From: CAVROT01 sp963722905 | GTDB taxonomy: Bacteria; Pseudomonadota; Alphaproteobacteria; Rhodobacterales; Rhodobacteraceae | Reading direction: 5' to 3' | Length of the DNA: 64,000 nt | Assembly: GCA_963722905.1 (NCBI GenBank) | Contig: CAVROT010000006.1 | Location: forward strand, 186,001-250,000 | Part shown: piece by piece, positions 52,559 to 60,670 of the stretch | Position numbering within the stretch: position 1 is the stretch's first letter | Layout of the letters: every line of letters starts with the position of its first letter | Program-made: the position numbers and the translations under genes | Notes under the pieces: generated by a model | The model's input: only the letters and a program-made list of their open reading frames with translations | Told to the model about the DNA's origin: nothing | The model's database searches: none

Positions 52559-53344
52559 CTACGACGGGACCGGCTCGAGGCCGTCCAGTGGATGCGCGGC
52601 CATCCGGCGCAGCAGGTCGATGGCGCCCGCGACGCAGTGTTCCGCCGAAATGCGCCCCTTCTCGGCCGTGGCCAGATGCGCCTCGCCGGCGACGCCGGCC
52701 GGGTTCACGTCGCTTGCGATCCAGCCATAGGCGATGGGGCCGACGGGCGGGATGTCGGCGTTGTCCGCCGTCCAGCGGAAATCCTGCGCGGCGTCCATGT
52801 CGACCAGTTCGGGGCGGAAATGCAGGATCAGCGACGTCTCGGCATCGCCGCCGTGGATACCCTCGGCCCGTTCCCGGTCCGACCACAGGCCCTCGGGCGC
52901 GCCGAACGCGCCCCAGCCAGCCCGCACGCAATAGAGCCCGTCCGCGATCCGCAGTTCGCGTGCGATGATCGAGACCAGATCGGTGTTGCCGCCGTGGCTG
53001 TTGAGGATCAGCAGCTTGCGGACACCGGCCCGGGCGACGGAGCGTCCGATCTCGGTCCAGGCGCGCAGGACCGTCTCGGCGCTCAGCGTGAGGGTTCCGG
53101 GCGCCCAGATATGCTCGTTCGACTTGCCGACCGCCTGTACCGGCAGGATGCGCAGGTCCAGGTCGTCGGGGCAACGGTCGGCCAGCAGCGCCAGAAGCCC
53201 CTCGTTGATGATGGTGTCGGTGCCGACGGGCAGGTGGGGGCCGTGCTGCTCGACCGCGGCGGTGGGCAGGATGGCGATGGTGCGGGCCGGCTCGGATGGC
53301 GGCCATTCGGGAGCGCGGAAGTCCATCCACGGGCGGCAGGTCAT
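52559..53344 (-). CDS. Creatininase-family amidohydrolase
   Basis: A 261-residue member of the creatininase/MftE/FAPy-hydrolase family, metal enzymes that open cyclic amides or cleave C-N bonds. Metal-ligand motifs are visible: LPTAAVEQHGPHLPVGTDTI, ILNSHGGNTDLVS, and GIHGGDAETSLILHF with the late Glu. The true substrate is unknown: creatinine, a formylaminopyrimidine or another cyclic amide are all possible. It is the last gene of the eight-gene overlapping run and overlaps the flavodoxin-fold gene before it by 4 bp. Confidence 0.88.
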   Translation of the reverse strand: MTCRPWMDFRAPEWPPSEPARTIAILPTAAVEQHGPHLPVGTDTIINEGLLALLADRCPDDLDLRILPVQAVGKSNEHIWAPGTLTLSAETVLRAWTEIGRSVARAGVRKLLILNSHGGNTDLVSIIARELRIADGLYCVRAGWGAFGAPEGLWSDRERAEGIHGGDAETSLILHFRPELVDMDAAQDFRWTADNADIPPVGPIAYGWIASDVNPAGVAGEAHLATAEKGRISAEHCVAGAIDLLRRMAAHPLDGLEPVPS

Positions 53345-53973
53345 GTGGCGCGTTCCTCCGTTACCGGGGCCGGTCTGACCCCGGTGAGCCGCGCCATCGC
53401 CCGGTCCACCCGCGCGAGGTGGCGCGCCAGAGCCTCCCGCGGGGCGCTGTCCATCAGGTAATGCGCCGCGAAGACCTTGCGCGCCCGCGGTGCCAGGCCG
53501 AAGCCGACGCCGCGCATGAGCGTGCGGCGCCCCGGCGCGCCCACCAGGAACGTCACCCACCGGCTGGCGCCGCAGGTCGTGAAGACGCCCAGCCGCTCGA
53601 TGTGCCGGAGGTTGGGGCGGATGGCGGGGTCGGTTGCGTCCGGCATCAGGAACGCCACGCCGGGCAGCAGCACGCGGTCCAGCCAGCCCTTCAGCATCGC
53701 GGGCAGGCCGTACCACCACGTCGGGTAGACGAAAATCAGCGTGTCGCACCACATCAGGTCGTCGCAGTGGTCGGACACCGGCGCCCGGTTCGTCGCGGTG
53801 TCGAGGTAGCCGGACCACTCCGCGCCGGTCAGGATCGGCTGGAACCCCTCGGCGTAGAGATCGCGTAGCCGCACCTCGGCGCCGGCGCGGGCGAGCTGTG
53901 CGGTCACCCGGTCCCGGACGGCGGCGGTGAAGCTGTCGGGATTCGGGTGGCAGTGGACGACGAGCGCGCGCAT
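53341..53973 (-). CDS. Flavodoxin-fold NAD(P)H oxidoreductase 2 (Kef ancillary/NQO type)
   Basis: A 210-residue FMN/FAD-binding reductase of the quinone-reductase type: VVHCHPNPDSFTAAV for the flavin phosphate, FVYPTWWYGLPAMLKGWLDR for the ring, LPGVAFLM, and TTCGASRWVTFLVG. It is a paralogue of the upstream neighbour, with which it shares a single overlapping base (TGATG). Probable role: reducing a ring intermediate or quinone in the pathway encoded by this run. Confidence 0.85.
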   Translation of the reverse strand: MRALVVHCHPNPDSFTAAVRDRVTAQLARAGAEVRLRDLYAEGFQPILTGAEWSGYLDTATNRAPVSDHCDDLMWCDTLIFVYPTWWYGLPAMLKGWLDRVLLPGVAFLMPDATDPAIRPNLRHIERLGVFTTCGASRWVTFLVGAPGRRTLMRGVGFGLAPRARKVFAAHYLMDSAPREALARHLARVDRAMARLTGVRPAPVTEERAT

Positions 53974-54554
53974 CAGAACGCCCGCATCTCGGTCGTCACG
54001 CGGTCGAGGAAGGTCGTGCAGCCCGCCCGCGTGGCGTTGTTCATGTCGTAAAGCGCGATGTAGCGGGTCTTGTCGGGCCGGGTGAGGCCCCAGACCGCGC
54101 GCCTGATGTGCCGCCTCGGGGGGTCGCCGGCCAGCACCGCGATCCACCGGGACGCGCCGTAGGTCGTGACGGCGGCTATCTTGCGGATGTTGTCGAGGCA
54201 TGGCGTCAGCTTGCCGTCCGAAAGGGCAAAGCTGACGCCGGGCAGGAACACCCGGTCGAAGAACCCCTTCAGGATCGCCGGATAGCCGAAGTTCCAGACC
54301 GGAAAGACGAAGACGATGGCGTCGGCCGCCCGCAGCCGGTCGACATAGCCCTGCACGGGTGCCGTGTTCAACGTGGTGTCGTGGTAGGATCGACGCTCCT
54401 CCGCCGTCAGGACCGGGTCGAACCCTTCGGCATAGAGGTCGCAGTCGTCCACCTCCCACCCGGCAGCGGCCAGCGCCTCCACCGCGCGGCCGTGCGCCGC
54501 CGCGGACAGGCTGTCGTCCAGGGGATGCGCGAAGATCACCAGCACGCGCGGCAT
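53973..54554 (-). CDS. Flavodoxin-fold NAD(P)H oxidoreductase 1 (Kef ancillary/NQO type)
   Basis: A 193-residue reductase with the same layout as its downstream paralogue: VIFAHPLDDSLSAAAHG, FVFPVWNFGYPAILKGFFDR, LPGVSFAL and TTYGASRWIAVLAG. It lies directly after the FAD-linked oxidase gene with no spacer (54554/54555). Two tandem paralogues in one operon suggest either a heterodimer or two successive reductions. Confidence 0.85.
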   Translation of the reverse strand: MPRVLVIFAHPLDDSLSAAAHGRAVEALAAAGWEVDDCDLYAEGFDPVLTAEERRSYHDTTLNTAPVQGYVDRLRAADAIVFVFPVWNFGYPAILKGFFDRVFLPGVSFALSDGKLTPCLDNIRKIAAVTTYGASRWIAVLAGDPPRRHIRRAVWGLTRPDKTRYIALYDMNNATRAGCTTFLDRVTTEMRAF

Positions 54555-55961
54555 CTACTCGGCCGCGACCCTGAGGCCGGGCCAGGCGTACATGCGGTCG
54601 TAGCGCCAGTCCGGGTCATCCCAGGCGATCATCTTGCCGGGGTTCAGCAGGCCCTTGGGGTCGGCCTGACGCTTGAACTCAAGCTGACGCGCGTCGACGG
54701 ACTGGCGGCCGCCTTCCTCGAGCGTATAGCGGTGGGGATTGTAGACCGGCGCGCCCTCGGCCTCGTGCAGCGCCACGATCTCGTCCAGGCGGGCCTCGGT
54801 CGTGAACTTCACCAGGCTCAGCCCGCCCAGGCCCACCTTGCCGCCCTGGCGCGTCACCTCCACGTGCTGGAGCACATCCGGCGACAGCATCGCGCGCATC
54901 CGCGCCACCAGCGCCAGCGGATCCTCGGTGCCGTAGCCGACCTGGAGGTAGGTGATCGAAGGATCGACCTTGAGCGCCCGCAGCGTGGTGTGATTCCAGC
55001 CGTATTCGAAGACGTGGCCCGGATCGCGGTCCCAGTCGTTGTCGTCCGACCGGTAGATGACGCGCGCGTCCTCCCATGCGTCCGTGAAGGTACTGAATCC
55101 CGGCATCGCGTGTGGCGCGACCATCAGCGCGACGACCACGTCGTCCGCCTGCACATGGGGTGCGACGCGCTGGAAGTAGTCCTTGGCGATGGGGGCCTCG
55201 AACACGGTGGCGAGCTTGATCAGCAGGCCGTCGCATCCCGCGAGCTCGTAGGCATAGCGCAGCGCGCGGTCGAAGTCGGGGAAGGTCACGAACAGGCCGA
55301 TCCAGTCGTAGGCGGGGGCCAGCGGCATCTCGACTTCGGTGATGATGCCGTTGGTGCCGTAGGCGTGGCTGACGCGGTGCAGGTCGTCGCCGGTGATCTC
55401 GATCACGCGCGGCTCGGCCTCCATCGTCACGACGCGCAGGCGCAGGATGTTGCCCGTGTCCCGCAGATTGCCCCAGCGCACGGACCCGACGCCACCCGAT
55501 CCGCCGGCGATGAACCCGCCGATGGTGGCCGTGGCCCATGTGGACGAGAACATGCGCAGTTCCTGCCCGCTGTCGGCCCTGCACGCGGCATCGACGTCCT
55601 TGAGCAGGCAGCCGGGTTCGCAGACCACGCGGCCGGGGTGGATCGCCCGGACGGCGGCCATCCGGTGCAGGTGCAGGATGCAGCCCCCGGCCAGCGGCAT
55701 GGCCTGGCCGTAGTTCCCGGTACCCGATCCGCGCGTGGTGACGGGGACATCGTGTGCGTGGCAGACGCGCAGCACCTCGATCACCTCGGCCTCGGTCGCG
55801 GGCGAGACGGCGAAATCGGCGGTCACGTGGTCCAGCCGGTCCTTGAGGACGGGGGAGTACCAGAAGAAGTCGCGGCTCTTGGCCTTGACGATAGCGGGCT
55901 TGGTCTCGGGGTTGAGGTGGGCGAGGGCCGCGATGGCGCCTGCGATATCGGGTGCGGTCAT
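54555..55961 (-). CDS. FAD-linked oxidase (PCMH/GlcD type)
   Basis: A 468-residue flavoprotein with the PCMH FAD-binding domain: VTTRGSGTGNYGQAMPLAGG, then VCEPGCLLKDVDAACRA, GGFIAGGSGGVGSVRWG and YGTNGIITEVEMPLAP; the C-terminal substrate domain ends in the family pattern PKGLLNPGKMIAW. Members oxidise 2-hydroxy acids or related alcohols and amines, passing electrons to quinone or cytochrome. No transmembrane helix or signal peptide is visible. It overlaps the amidohydrolase upstream by 4 bp. Confidence 0.88.
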   Translation of the reverse strand: MTAPDIAGAIAALAHLNPETKPAIVKAKSRDFFWYSPVLKDRLDHVTADFAVSPATEAEVIEVLRVCHAHDVPVTTRGSGTGNYGQAMPLAGGCILHLHRMAAVRAIHPGRVVCEPGCLLKDVDAACRADSGQELRMFSSTWATATIGGFIAGGSGGVGSVRWGNLRDTGNILRLRVVTMEAEPRVIEITGDDLHRVSHAYGTNGIITEVEMPLAPAYDWIGLFVTFPDFDRALRYAYELAGCDGLLIKLATVFEAPIAKDYFQRVAPHVQADDVVVALMVAPHAMPGFSTFTDAWEDARVIYRSDDNDWDRDPGHVFEYGWNHTTLRALKVDPSITYLQVGYGTEDPLALVARMRAMLSPDVLQHVEVTRQGGKVGLGGLSLVKFTTEARLDEIVALHEAEGAPVYNPHRYTLEEGGRQSVDARQLEFKRQADPKGLLNPGKMIAWDDPDWRYDRMYAWPGLRVAAE

Positions 55962-57262
55962 GCGGGCTCCATCCGCGGCAGGCGCGTCATCAGGCGGTCC
56001 AGTTCGGCGTAGTCGGGCAGAGTGCGGTCGATCTGGCGCCCGCCGCGCAGGACGATGCGGTCCGACTGCGGGCGGGCGAAAAGCTCGGTCCAGTTGCGCG
56101 CGCGGCAGATCACGAGGTCGGCCGGCGCGCCGGGATCGAGGCTGGGCAGGTCCAAGCCGCAGGTCATGGCGGGTTGGGTCGTGAACGCATGGGTCCAGTC
56201 CGCGTCCGAATGGTCCAGATGGCCGATGCGGGTCGCCTCGCGCATGACCTCCAGCATGTCCATGTCGCCGTAAGCGTAGAACGGATCGCGCGTGTTGTCG
56301 GACGCGAAGGAGACCGGGATGCCCCGCGCCTTCATCTCGTGCACCAGCGTCATTCCGCGGTTGCGGGGCGTCCGTCCGGCGCGGCGGTCCTGGAGGTAGA
56401 GGTTGCACATCGGCAGGCTGACGACATGCAGGCCCGCCTTCGCCACGAGGTCCAGCGTCGTCAGCGCCTGCGCCTCGGGCATGGTGGAGAGCGAGCAGAG
56501 GTGCCCGGCGGTCACCGGCCGGTCGAACCCGGTCTCGATGACCAGCGCGGCCAGGTCGCGCAGCGTGTCCTGCGTGCCGTCCATCGTCTCGTCCACGTGG
56601 AAATCGGCGTCGAGCCCGCGCGTCCCCGCCGCGTCGAGGAACGCCGCCAGCCAGCGGCGCAGCTCCGGCTCGGGGTAGGTGACGGCGCCCAGAACCCCGT
56701 CGTGCGCCCCCACGGTGTCGGCGCAGCGCGCCAGCGCGGCGGGGTTCGCGGCGATGTCGATGCCGGTCAGCGCGGCGGCCTGCAGGTCGATGCGGCCGGC
56801 CCACGTATCGCGAACCTCGGAGAACACCGGCCAGCTGGATCCGGCATCGTCGCCCTCGCCGAAGTAGTCCAGATGGGTGCGGATGGCGCGCGTCCCATGG
56901 GCGAAGGCGCAGCGGAGCGAAAAGTCCATGCGTGGCATCAGGTCGGCCGCGTCCCAACGCCCCGGCTTGTCCGCGCGCACGGCGGCGAGCGCGCCGTCGA
57001 AGGTGCCGTCGGGGTTGGGGCTGCGGGACCATATGTGCCCCTTGTCCAGATGTGTGTGCATGTCGACGAAGGCCGGGAAGGCCATCGCGCCCTTCATGTC
57101 GACGGCCCGCGCGTTCGGCGCGTCCGCTGCGATCCGGCCCTCCATGACGGTCAGGCTGCGCGAGACCAGCGACGCCGCGTCCCCGACGAGACAGCCGGGA
57201 ACCGTGAGGTTGTCCAGACGCAGCGCGGCGGCGGCTGGCAGGGTGGCGAAGTCGGTGCTCAT
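55958..57262 (-). CDS. Amidohydrolase, cytosine-deaminase (CodA)-like
   Basis: A 434-residue amidohydrolase-superfamily protein: the metal-binding HxH in FVDMHTHLDKGHIW, an ADFHVDETMDG block, TAGHLCSLS with the next ligand, and SDNTRDPFYAYGDMDML at the position where CodA has its catalytic Asp region. The superfamily hydrolyses or deaminates N-heterocycles and guanidines. Its place after an NMT1/THI5-type ABC importer resembles arrangements for pyrimidine salvage, but the substrate is not established. It overlaps the permease gene by 4 bp at its start and the FAD oxidase by 4 bp at its stop. Confidence 0.87.
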   Translation of the reverse strand: MSTDFATLPAAAALRLDNLTVPGCLVGDAASLVSRSLTVMEGRIAADAPNARAVDMKGAMAFPAFVDMHTHLDKGHIWSRSPNPDGTFDGALAAVRADKPGRWDAADLMPRMDFSLRCAFAHGTRAIRTHLDYFGEGDDAGSSWPVFSEVRDTWAGRIDLQAAALTGIDIAANPAALARCADTVGAHDGVLGAVTYPEPELRRWLAAFLDAAGTRGLDADFHVDETMDGTQDTLRDLAALVIETGFDRPVTAGHLCSLSTMPEAQALTTLDLVAKAGLHVVSLPMCNLYLQDRRAGRTPRNRGMTLVHEMKARGIPVSFASDNTRDPFYAYGDMDMLEVMREATRIGHLDHSDADWTHAFTTQPAMTCGLDLPSLDPGAPADLVICRARNWTELFARPQSDRIVLRGGRQIDRTLPDYAELDRLMTRLPRMEPA

Positions 57263-58140
57263 TCCCTCTTGAGGGCGCTTTCGTGCCACTTGCGCAGGCA
57301 CAGGTGGCTGATAAGCGACGTGGTGGCGAAGATGATGACGCCGGTGATCGCGATGAGGAACAGCGCCGCGAACATGCGCGGGATGTTCAGCCGGTAGCCC
57401 GCCTCCAGGATGCGGAAGGCCAGTCCCGATCCGATGCCGCCCGTGCCCGCGACGTACTCGGCCACGACCGCGCCGATCAGCGCGAGGCCCCCGGCGATCC
57501 GCAGCCCGCCCAGGAAGTAGGGCAGGGCGGACGGAAGCTGGAGGAACCGCAACCGTTGCCACCGGCTGGCGCGGTAGATCGTCATGAGGTCGCGCAGATT
57601 GTGGTCGGCCGACTTCAGGCCCAGCGTCGTGTTGGCGAGGATCGGGAAGAACGCCACGATCCAGGCGCACATCAGCAGTCCCACCAGCCGGTTCTCTATG
57701 TAGATGAAGATCAGCGGCGCGATGGCGACGATGGGCGTCACCTGCAGGATGACGGCGAAGGGGCTGAACGACATCTCGGCGAAGCGGCTCTGCGCAAAGA
57801 GAACGGCCAGGCCGACGCCGCCCGCCACGGCCACGCCCAGCGCCATCGCGGTGATCTGCAAGGTCACCAGCAGCGACGCGCTGAGCGTCGGCCAGTCCTC
57901 GACCAGGGTGCGCGCGACGAGGCCCGGCCCCGGCAGTATGTAGTGCGGTATCTCGTTCCACACGACGACGCGGTCCCACAGCCAGACCGACAGCAGGATG
58001 ACGGCGGCGGGCAGCACCCATTGCGCTATGCTCTCGATCCGCTTTGCGCGGGCGAAGCGGACCTCGTCTTCGTCGACGGGGACGAGGACGTCCTGTTGCG
58101 CCGGGCTGCGCCCGCTGCGCGGAGAGTCGACGAGCGCCAT
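57259..58140 (-). CDS. ABC importer permease, SsuC/ThiX/TauC type
   Basis: A 293-residue inner-membrane permease with a charged N-terminal tail of about 40 residues then six helices. The cytoplasmic loop shows ANTTLGLKSADHNLRDLMTIYRAS and ALPYFLGGLRIAGGLALIGAVVAE, given here in part, typical of importers for nitrate, sulfonates and thiamine precursors. It shares one base with the ATPase gene and overlaps the amidohydrolase by 4 bp. Confidence 0.92.
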   Translation of the reverse strand: MALVDSPRSGRSPAQQDVLVPVDEDEVRFARAKRIESIAQWVLPAAVILLSVWLWDRVVVWNEIPHYILPGPGLVARTLVEDWPTLSASLLVTLQITAMALGVAVAGGVGLAVLFAQSRFAEMSFSPFAVILQVTPIVAIAPLIFIYIENRLVGLLMCAWIVAFFPILANTTLGLKSADHNLRDLMTIYRASRWQRLRFLQLPSALPYFLGGLRIAGGLALIGAVVAEYVAGTGGIGSGLAFRILEAGYRLNIPRMFAALFLIAITGVIIFATTSLISHLCLRKWHESALKRE

Positions 58141-58970
58141 CAGTGCGTCTCGCCGGGACTGTCGCCCGGTCCTTCCAGGGTGGCCGTCAGCGTGTCCGAC
58201 GTCTCGCGCGCGATGGCGGCATAGCGCGGCGAGGTGCGCCATTCGATGTCGCGGGGGTAGGGTGCATCGACCGCGATCTCGCGCACGATCCGGCCGGGAC
58301 GGGCCGCCATCACCAGGATACGGTCCGACAGGAACACGCTCTCGAAGACCGAATGGGTGACGAATATGACGGTGGCGCCGGTCTGCGCCTTCAGGGACAG
58401 CAGGTCGTCGTTCAGCTTCTGCCGGGTGATCTCGTCCAGAGCGGCGAAGGGTTCGTCCATCAGGATCAGCCGGGGGTTCGTGACCAGCGCGCGGGCAATC
58501 GAGACGCGCATCTTCATGCCGCCCGACAGCTCCCGCGGGTAGGCATCGGCAAAGGCGCCCAGCCCGACGAGGGACAGCACCTCTTCGATCCGGGGACGGA
58601 CCGACCGCAACGACCGGCCGCGCAGGCGGAACGGCAGCCAGACGTTCTGCGTCACCGTGGCCCAGGGCATCAGCGTCGGTTCCTGGAAGACGACGCCGAG
58701 GTCGTCCGCGCTGTTGCCCCCGTCCCAGGCGATCCGGCCCGACGTGGGCCGCATGAGCCCTGCGATCAGTCGCAGCGCGGTCGACTTGCCGCAGCCGGAG
58801 GGGCCGAGCAATGAGATAAAGTCGCCGTCGCGCACCTCCATCGACATGGCGCGCAGCGCGGCAATGCCGCCGAGAAAGGTCTTGTCGACCTCCTGCATCC
58901 GCAGGACCGGCGCCCTGTCCGTCGCAAGAGGCGGCACTGGCGCTGGCATCTCGGCGACGGCGGCGATCAT
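58140..58970 (-). CDS. ABC importer ATPase, SsuB/TauB/ThiZ type
   Basis: A 276-residue ATPase: Walker A GPSGCGKSTALRLIAG, Q-loop FQEPTLMPWATV, signature ELSGGMKMRVSIARAL, Walker B LILMDEPFAALDE, and the switch histidine VTHSVFESVFLSD. The PTLMPW Q-loop is typical of the nitrate/sulfonate/thiamine-precursor family. It overlaps the binding-protein gene by 4 bp. Confidence 0.93.
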   Translation of the reverse strand: MIAAVAEMPAPVPPLATDRAPVLRMQEVDKTFLGGIAALRAMSMEVRDGDFISLLGPSGCGKSTALRLIAGLMRPTSGRIAWDGGNSADDLGVVFQEPTLMPWATVTQNVWLPFRLRGRSLRSVRPRIEEVLSLVGLGAFADAYPRELSGGMKMRVSIARALVTNPRLILMDEPFAALDEITRQKLNDDLLSLKAQTGATVIFVTHSVFESVFLSDRILVMAARPGRIVREIAVDAPYPRDIEWRTSPRYAAIARETSDTLTATLEGPGDSPGETH

Positions 58971-59974
58971 TCCGGCCGCAGTTCCAGCCCGACGCCCTTG
59001 TTGACGAAGTCCAGCGTGTAGGACTGCGCGACGTCGATGCCATCGTCGATCACGCCCGCCTCGACCATCTGGGCATAGAAGCTCTCCATGCGCGCGTCGG
59101 TCATCGCACCGATGCCCATTTCTGCAGTATCGCCGGAATCGACGATGCCGTTCTCCTTCATGGTCGCGATTGCGTAGTCGATCGACTCCTGCGTCATGTC
59201 CGGGTTGTCCTCAAGTATCAGCGCGTTCGCCGCGGCGTTGTCGCCGTAGAGGTAGGTGTACCAGCCCTTGATCGACCCATCGACGAAGCATTCGACCACT
59301 TCGGGCTGCTCCGCGATCATCGTCGGCGTGGTCTGGATGGTCGTAGAATAGGCGTCGTAGCCCGAGTCGGCGATGAGGTAGACGTCGGGCGTCCATCCCG
59401 CCTCGCGTTCGACCGCGAAGGGTTCGGACGACAGATAGCCCTGCATTCCCGATTTCTCGTTCACGATGAAGGGCGCCGCGTTGAAGGTGTAGGGCTGGCG
59501 CTGCGCGTCGGTAAAGCCGTAGGCGCCCTTCATCCATTCGTAATAGGCGACACCGTCCTGCACGATCATCGTGAAGTCGCCACCTGCCATGTCGCCGAAG
59601 CTTTCGACCGCACCGGGGTGGGTCAGGATCACCTGCGGTTCCTTCTGGAACATCGCCGCGACGTTCACGATGGGCAGATCCTCGGCCACGGCGAACATCG
59701 CGCTGAGGGACCCGCCCATGTAGAACTCGATCCGGCCGGCCACCATCAGCGCCTGGTTGTTCACCTGCGGGCCGCCCGGCACGATGGTCACGTCCAGCCC
59801 GCACGCGGCGTAGGTCCCGTCGGCGACGGACTGATAAAAGCCGCCGTGCTCGGCCTGGGCGACCCAGTTGGTGCCGAAGCTGACGGCGGTGTCCTGCGCC
59901 AGCGCGCCCGTGGCGGGCGCCAGCGCGCTCCCGGCACCCAGCACCAGAAATGTCAGGGGAAAACGCGCCATCAT
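58967..59974 (-). CDS. ABC importer substrate-binding protein, NMT1/THI5-like
   Basis: A 335-residue periplasmic binding protein with a signal peptide (FPLTFLVLGAGSALAPATGALAQ, cut near LAQ-D). The mature part has the NMT1/THI5 pattern: NWVAQAEHGGFYQSVADG, then GLDVTIVPGGPQVNNQALMVAGRIEFYMGG, quoted here in part as GGPQVNNQALMVAG. Members bind pyrimidine, sulfonate, nitrate or riboflavin-like ligands. ATG at 59974 or 59971. First gene of the eight-gene run; divergent from the Rid-family gene. Confidence 0.92.
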   Translation of the reverse strand: MMARFPLTFLVLGAGSALAPATGALAQDTAVSFGTNWVAQAEHGGFYQSVADGTYAACGLDVTIVPGGPQVNNQALMVAGRIEFYMGGSLSAMFAVAEDLPIVNVAAMFQKEPQVILTHPGAVESFGDMAGGDFTMIVQDGVAYYEWMKGAYGFTDAQRQPYTFNAAPFIVNEKSGMQGYLSSEPFAVEREAGWTPDVYLIADSGYDAYSTTIQTTPTMIAEQPEVVECFVDGSIKGWYTYLYGDNAAANALILEDNPDMTQESIDYAIATMKENGIVDSGDTAEMGIGAMTDARMESFYAQMVEAGVIDDGIDVAQSYTLDFVNKGVGLELRPE

Positions 59975-60191
59975 ACTCTCCGTGTGCTGCGATACAGACA
60001 CAGGTTAACGTCACGACGACATTCGGCGAAAGACCGTCGCACGACATTCTGCGCGTCTTTTCACCGAATGCCCGTTCGGTTGGCACGATGCGGCCGTCCG
60101 CGCCTCAACGGGTGGCAGACTGCCTCCTGCCGGGTCCGTTGCCGGTGGCGTGGGGGTCGACCCTGCTCGACCGCCGCGTCAACGTCGGCGG
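59975..60191. promoter_or_regulatory. Divergent region between the binding protein and the Rid gene
   Basis: 217 bases that should hold the promoter of the eight-gene run and of the Rid-RpiR pair. The segment around 60005-60070 is less GC-rich than its surroundings (TTAACGTCACGACGACATTC and TCTTTTCACCGAATGCC), as a promoter would be; I cannot assign boxes. Confidence 0.4.
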
Positions 60192-60581
60192 ATGCGCCAG
60201 CTACAGCCGCGGGGAATTGCCCCGCCCTTTGCGAGATATGCCCACGGGGTCGAGGTCCCGCCCGGGTACCGCTGGGTTGCCACGTCGGGGCAGCTGGGCG
60301 TGGCGGCCGACGGCACGGTGCCGCCCGGCGCCGGCGCCCAGGCGGACCTGTGCTTTTCCGCCTGCGCCGCGATCCTGGCGGCCGCCGGCATGGGCCCTGC
60401 CGATGCGGTGCGGATCAACGCCTTCGTCACCGACCGCGCGCATATGGCGACCTACATGGCGGCGCGCGACGCGTGGCTGAAGAACGCCGTCCGCCTGCCG
60501 GCCTCGACCCTCGTCATCGTCACCGGCTTTACCCGGCCCGAATTTCTGGTCGAGGTCGAGGTTCTGGCCGCCGCGCCCTAG
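60192..60581 (+). CDS. Rid (YjgF/YER057c) family protein
   Basis: A 129-residue protein with the Rid fold: MRQLQPRGIAPPFARYAHGV, TSGQLGVAADGTVPPG, AQADLCFSACAAILAAAG, VRINAFVTDRAHMATYM, and FTRPEFLVEVEVLAA. The strand that in RidA carries the substrate-binding arginine (Arg105) reads PASTLVIVTG here, with no Arg, so it may not be a 2-aminoacrylate deaminase. Such Rid relatives often sit in catabolic operons for N-heterocycles. ATG at 60192 is chosen; an earlier in-frame ATG adds a basic, unrelated leader. It is followed by the RpiR gene 89 bp later. Confidence 0.85.
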   Translation: MRQLQPRGIAPPFARYAHGVEVPPGYRWVATSGQLGVAADGTVPPGAGAQADLCFSACAAILAAAGMGPADAVRINAFVTDRAHMATYMAARDAWLKNAVRLPASTLVIVTGFTRPEFLVEVEVLAAAP

Positions 60582-60670
60582 CCGCCCGCACCCGGGCGTC
60601 GTGGACGGTGGCGCCCGCAGACGCCGCCGGTCTATACCCCGCAGGCACGTTGCCCGGCGACGAGGGACCG

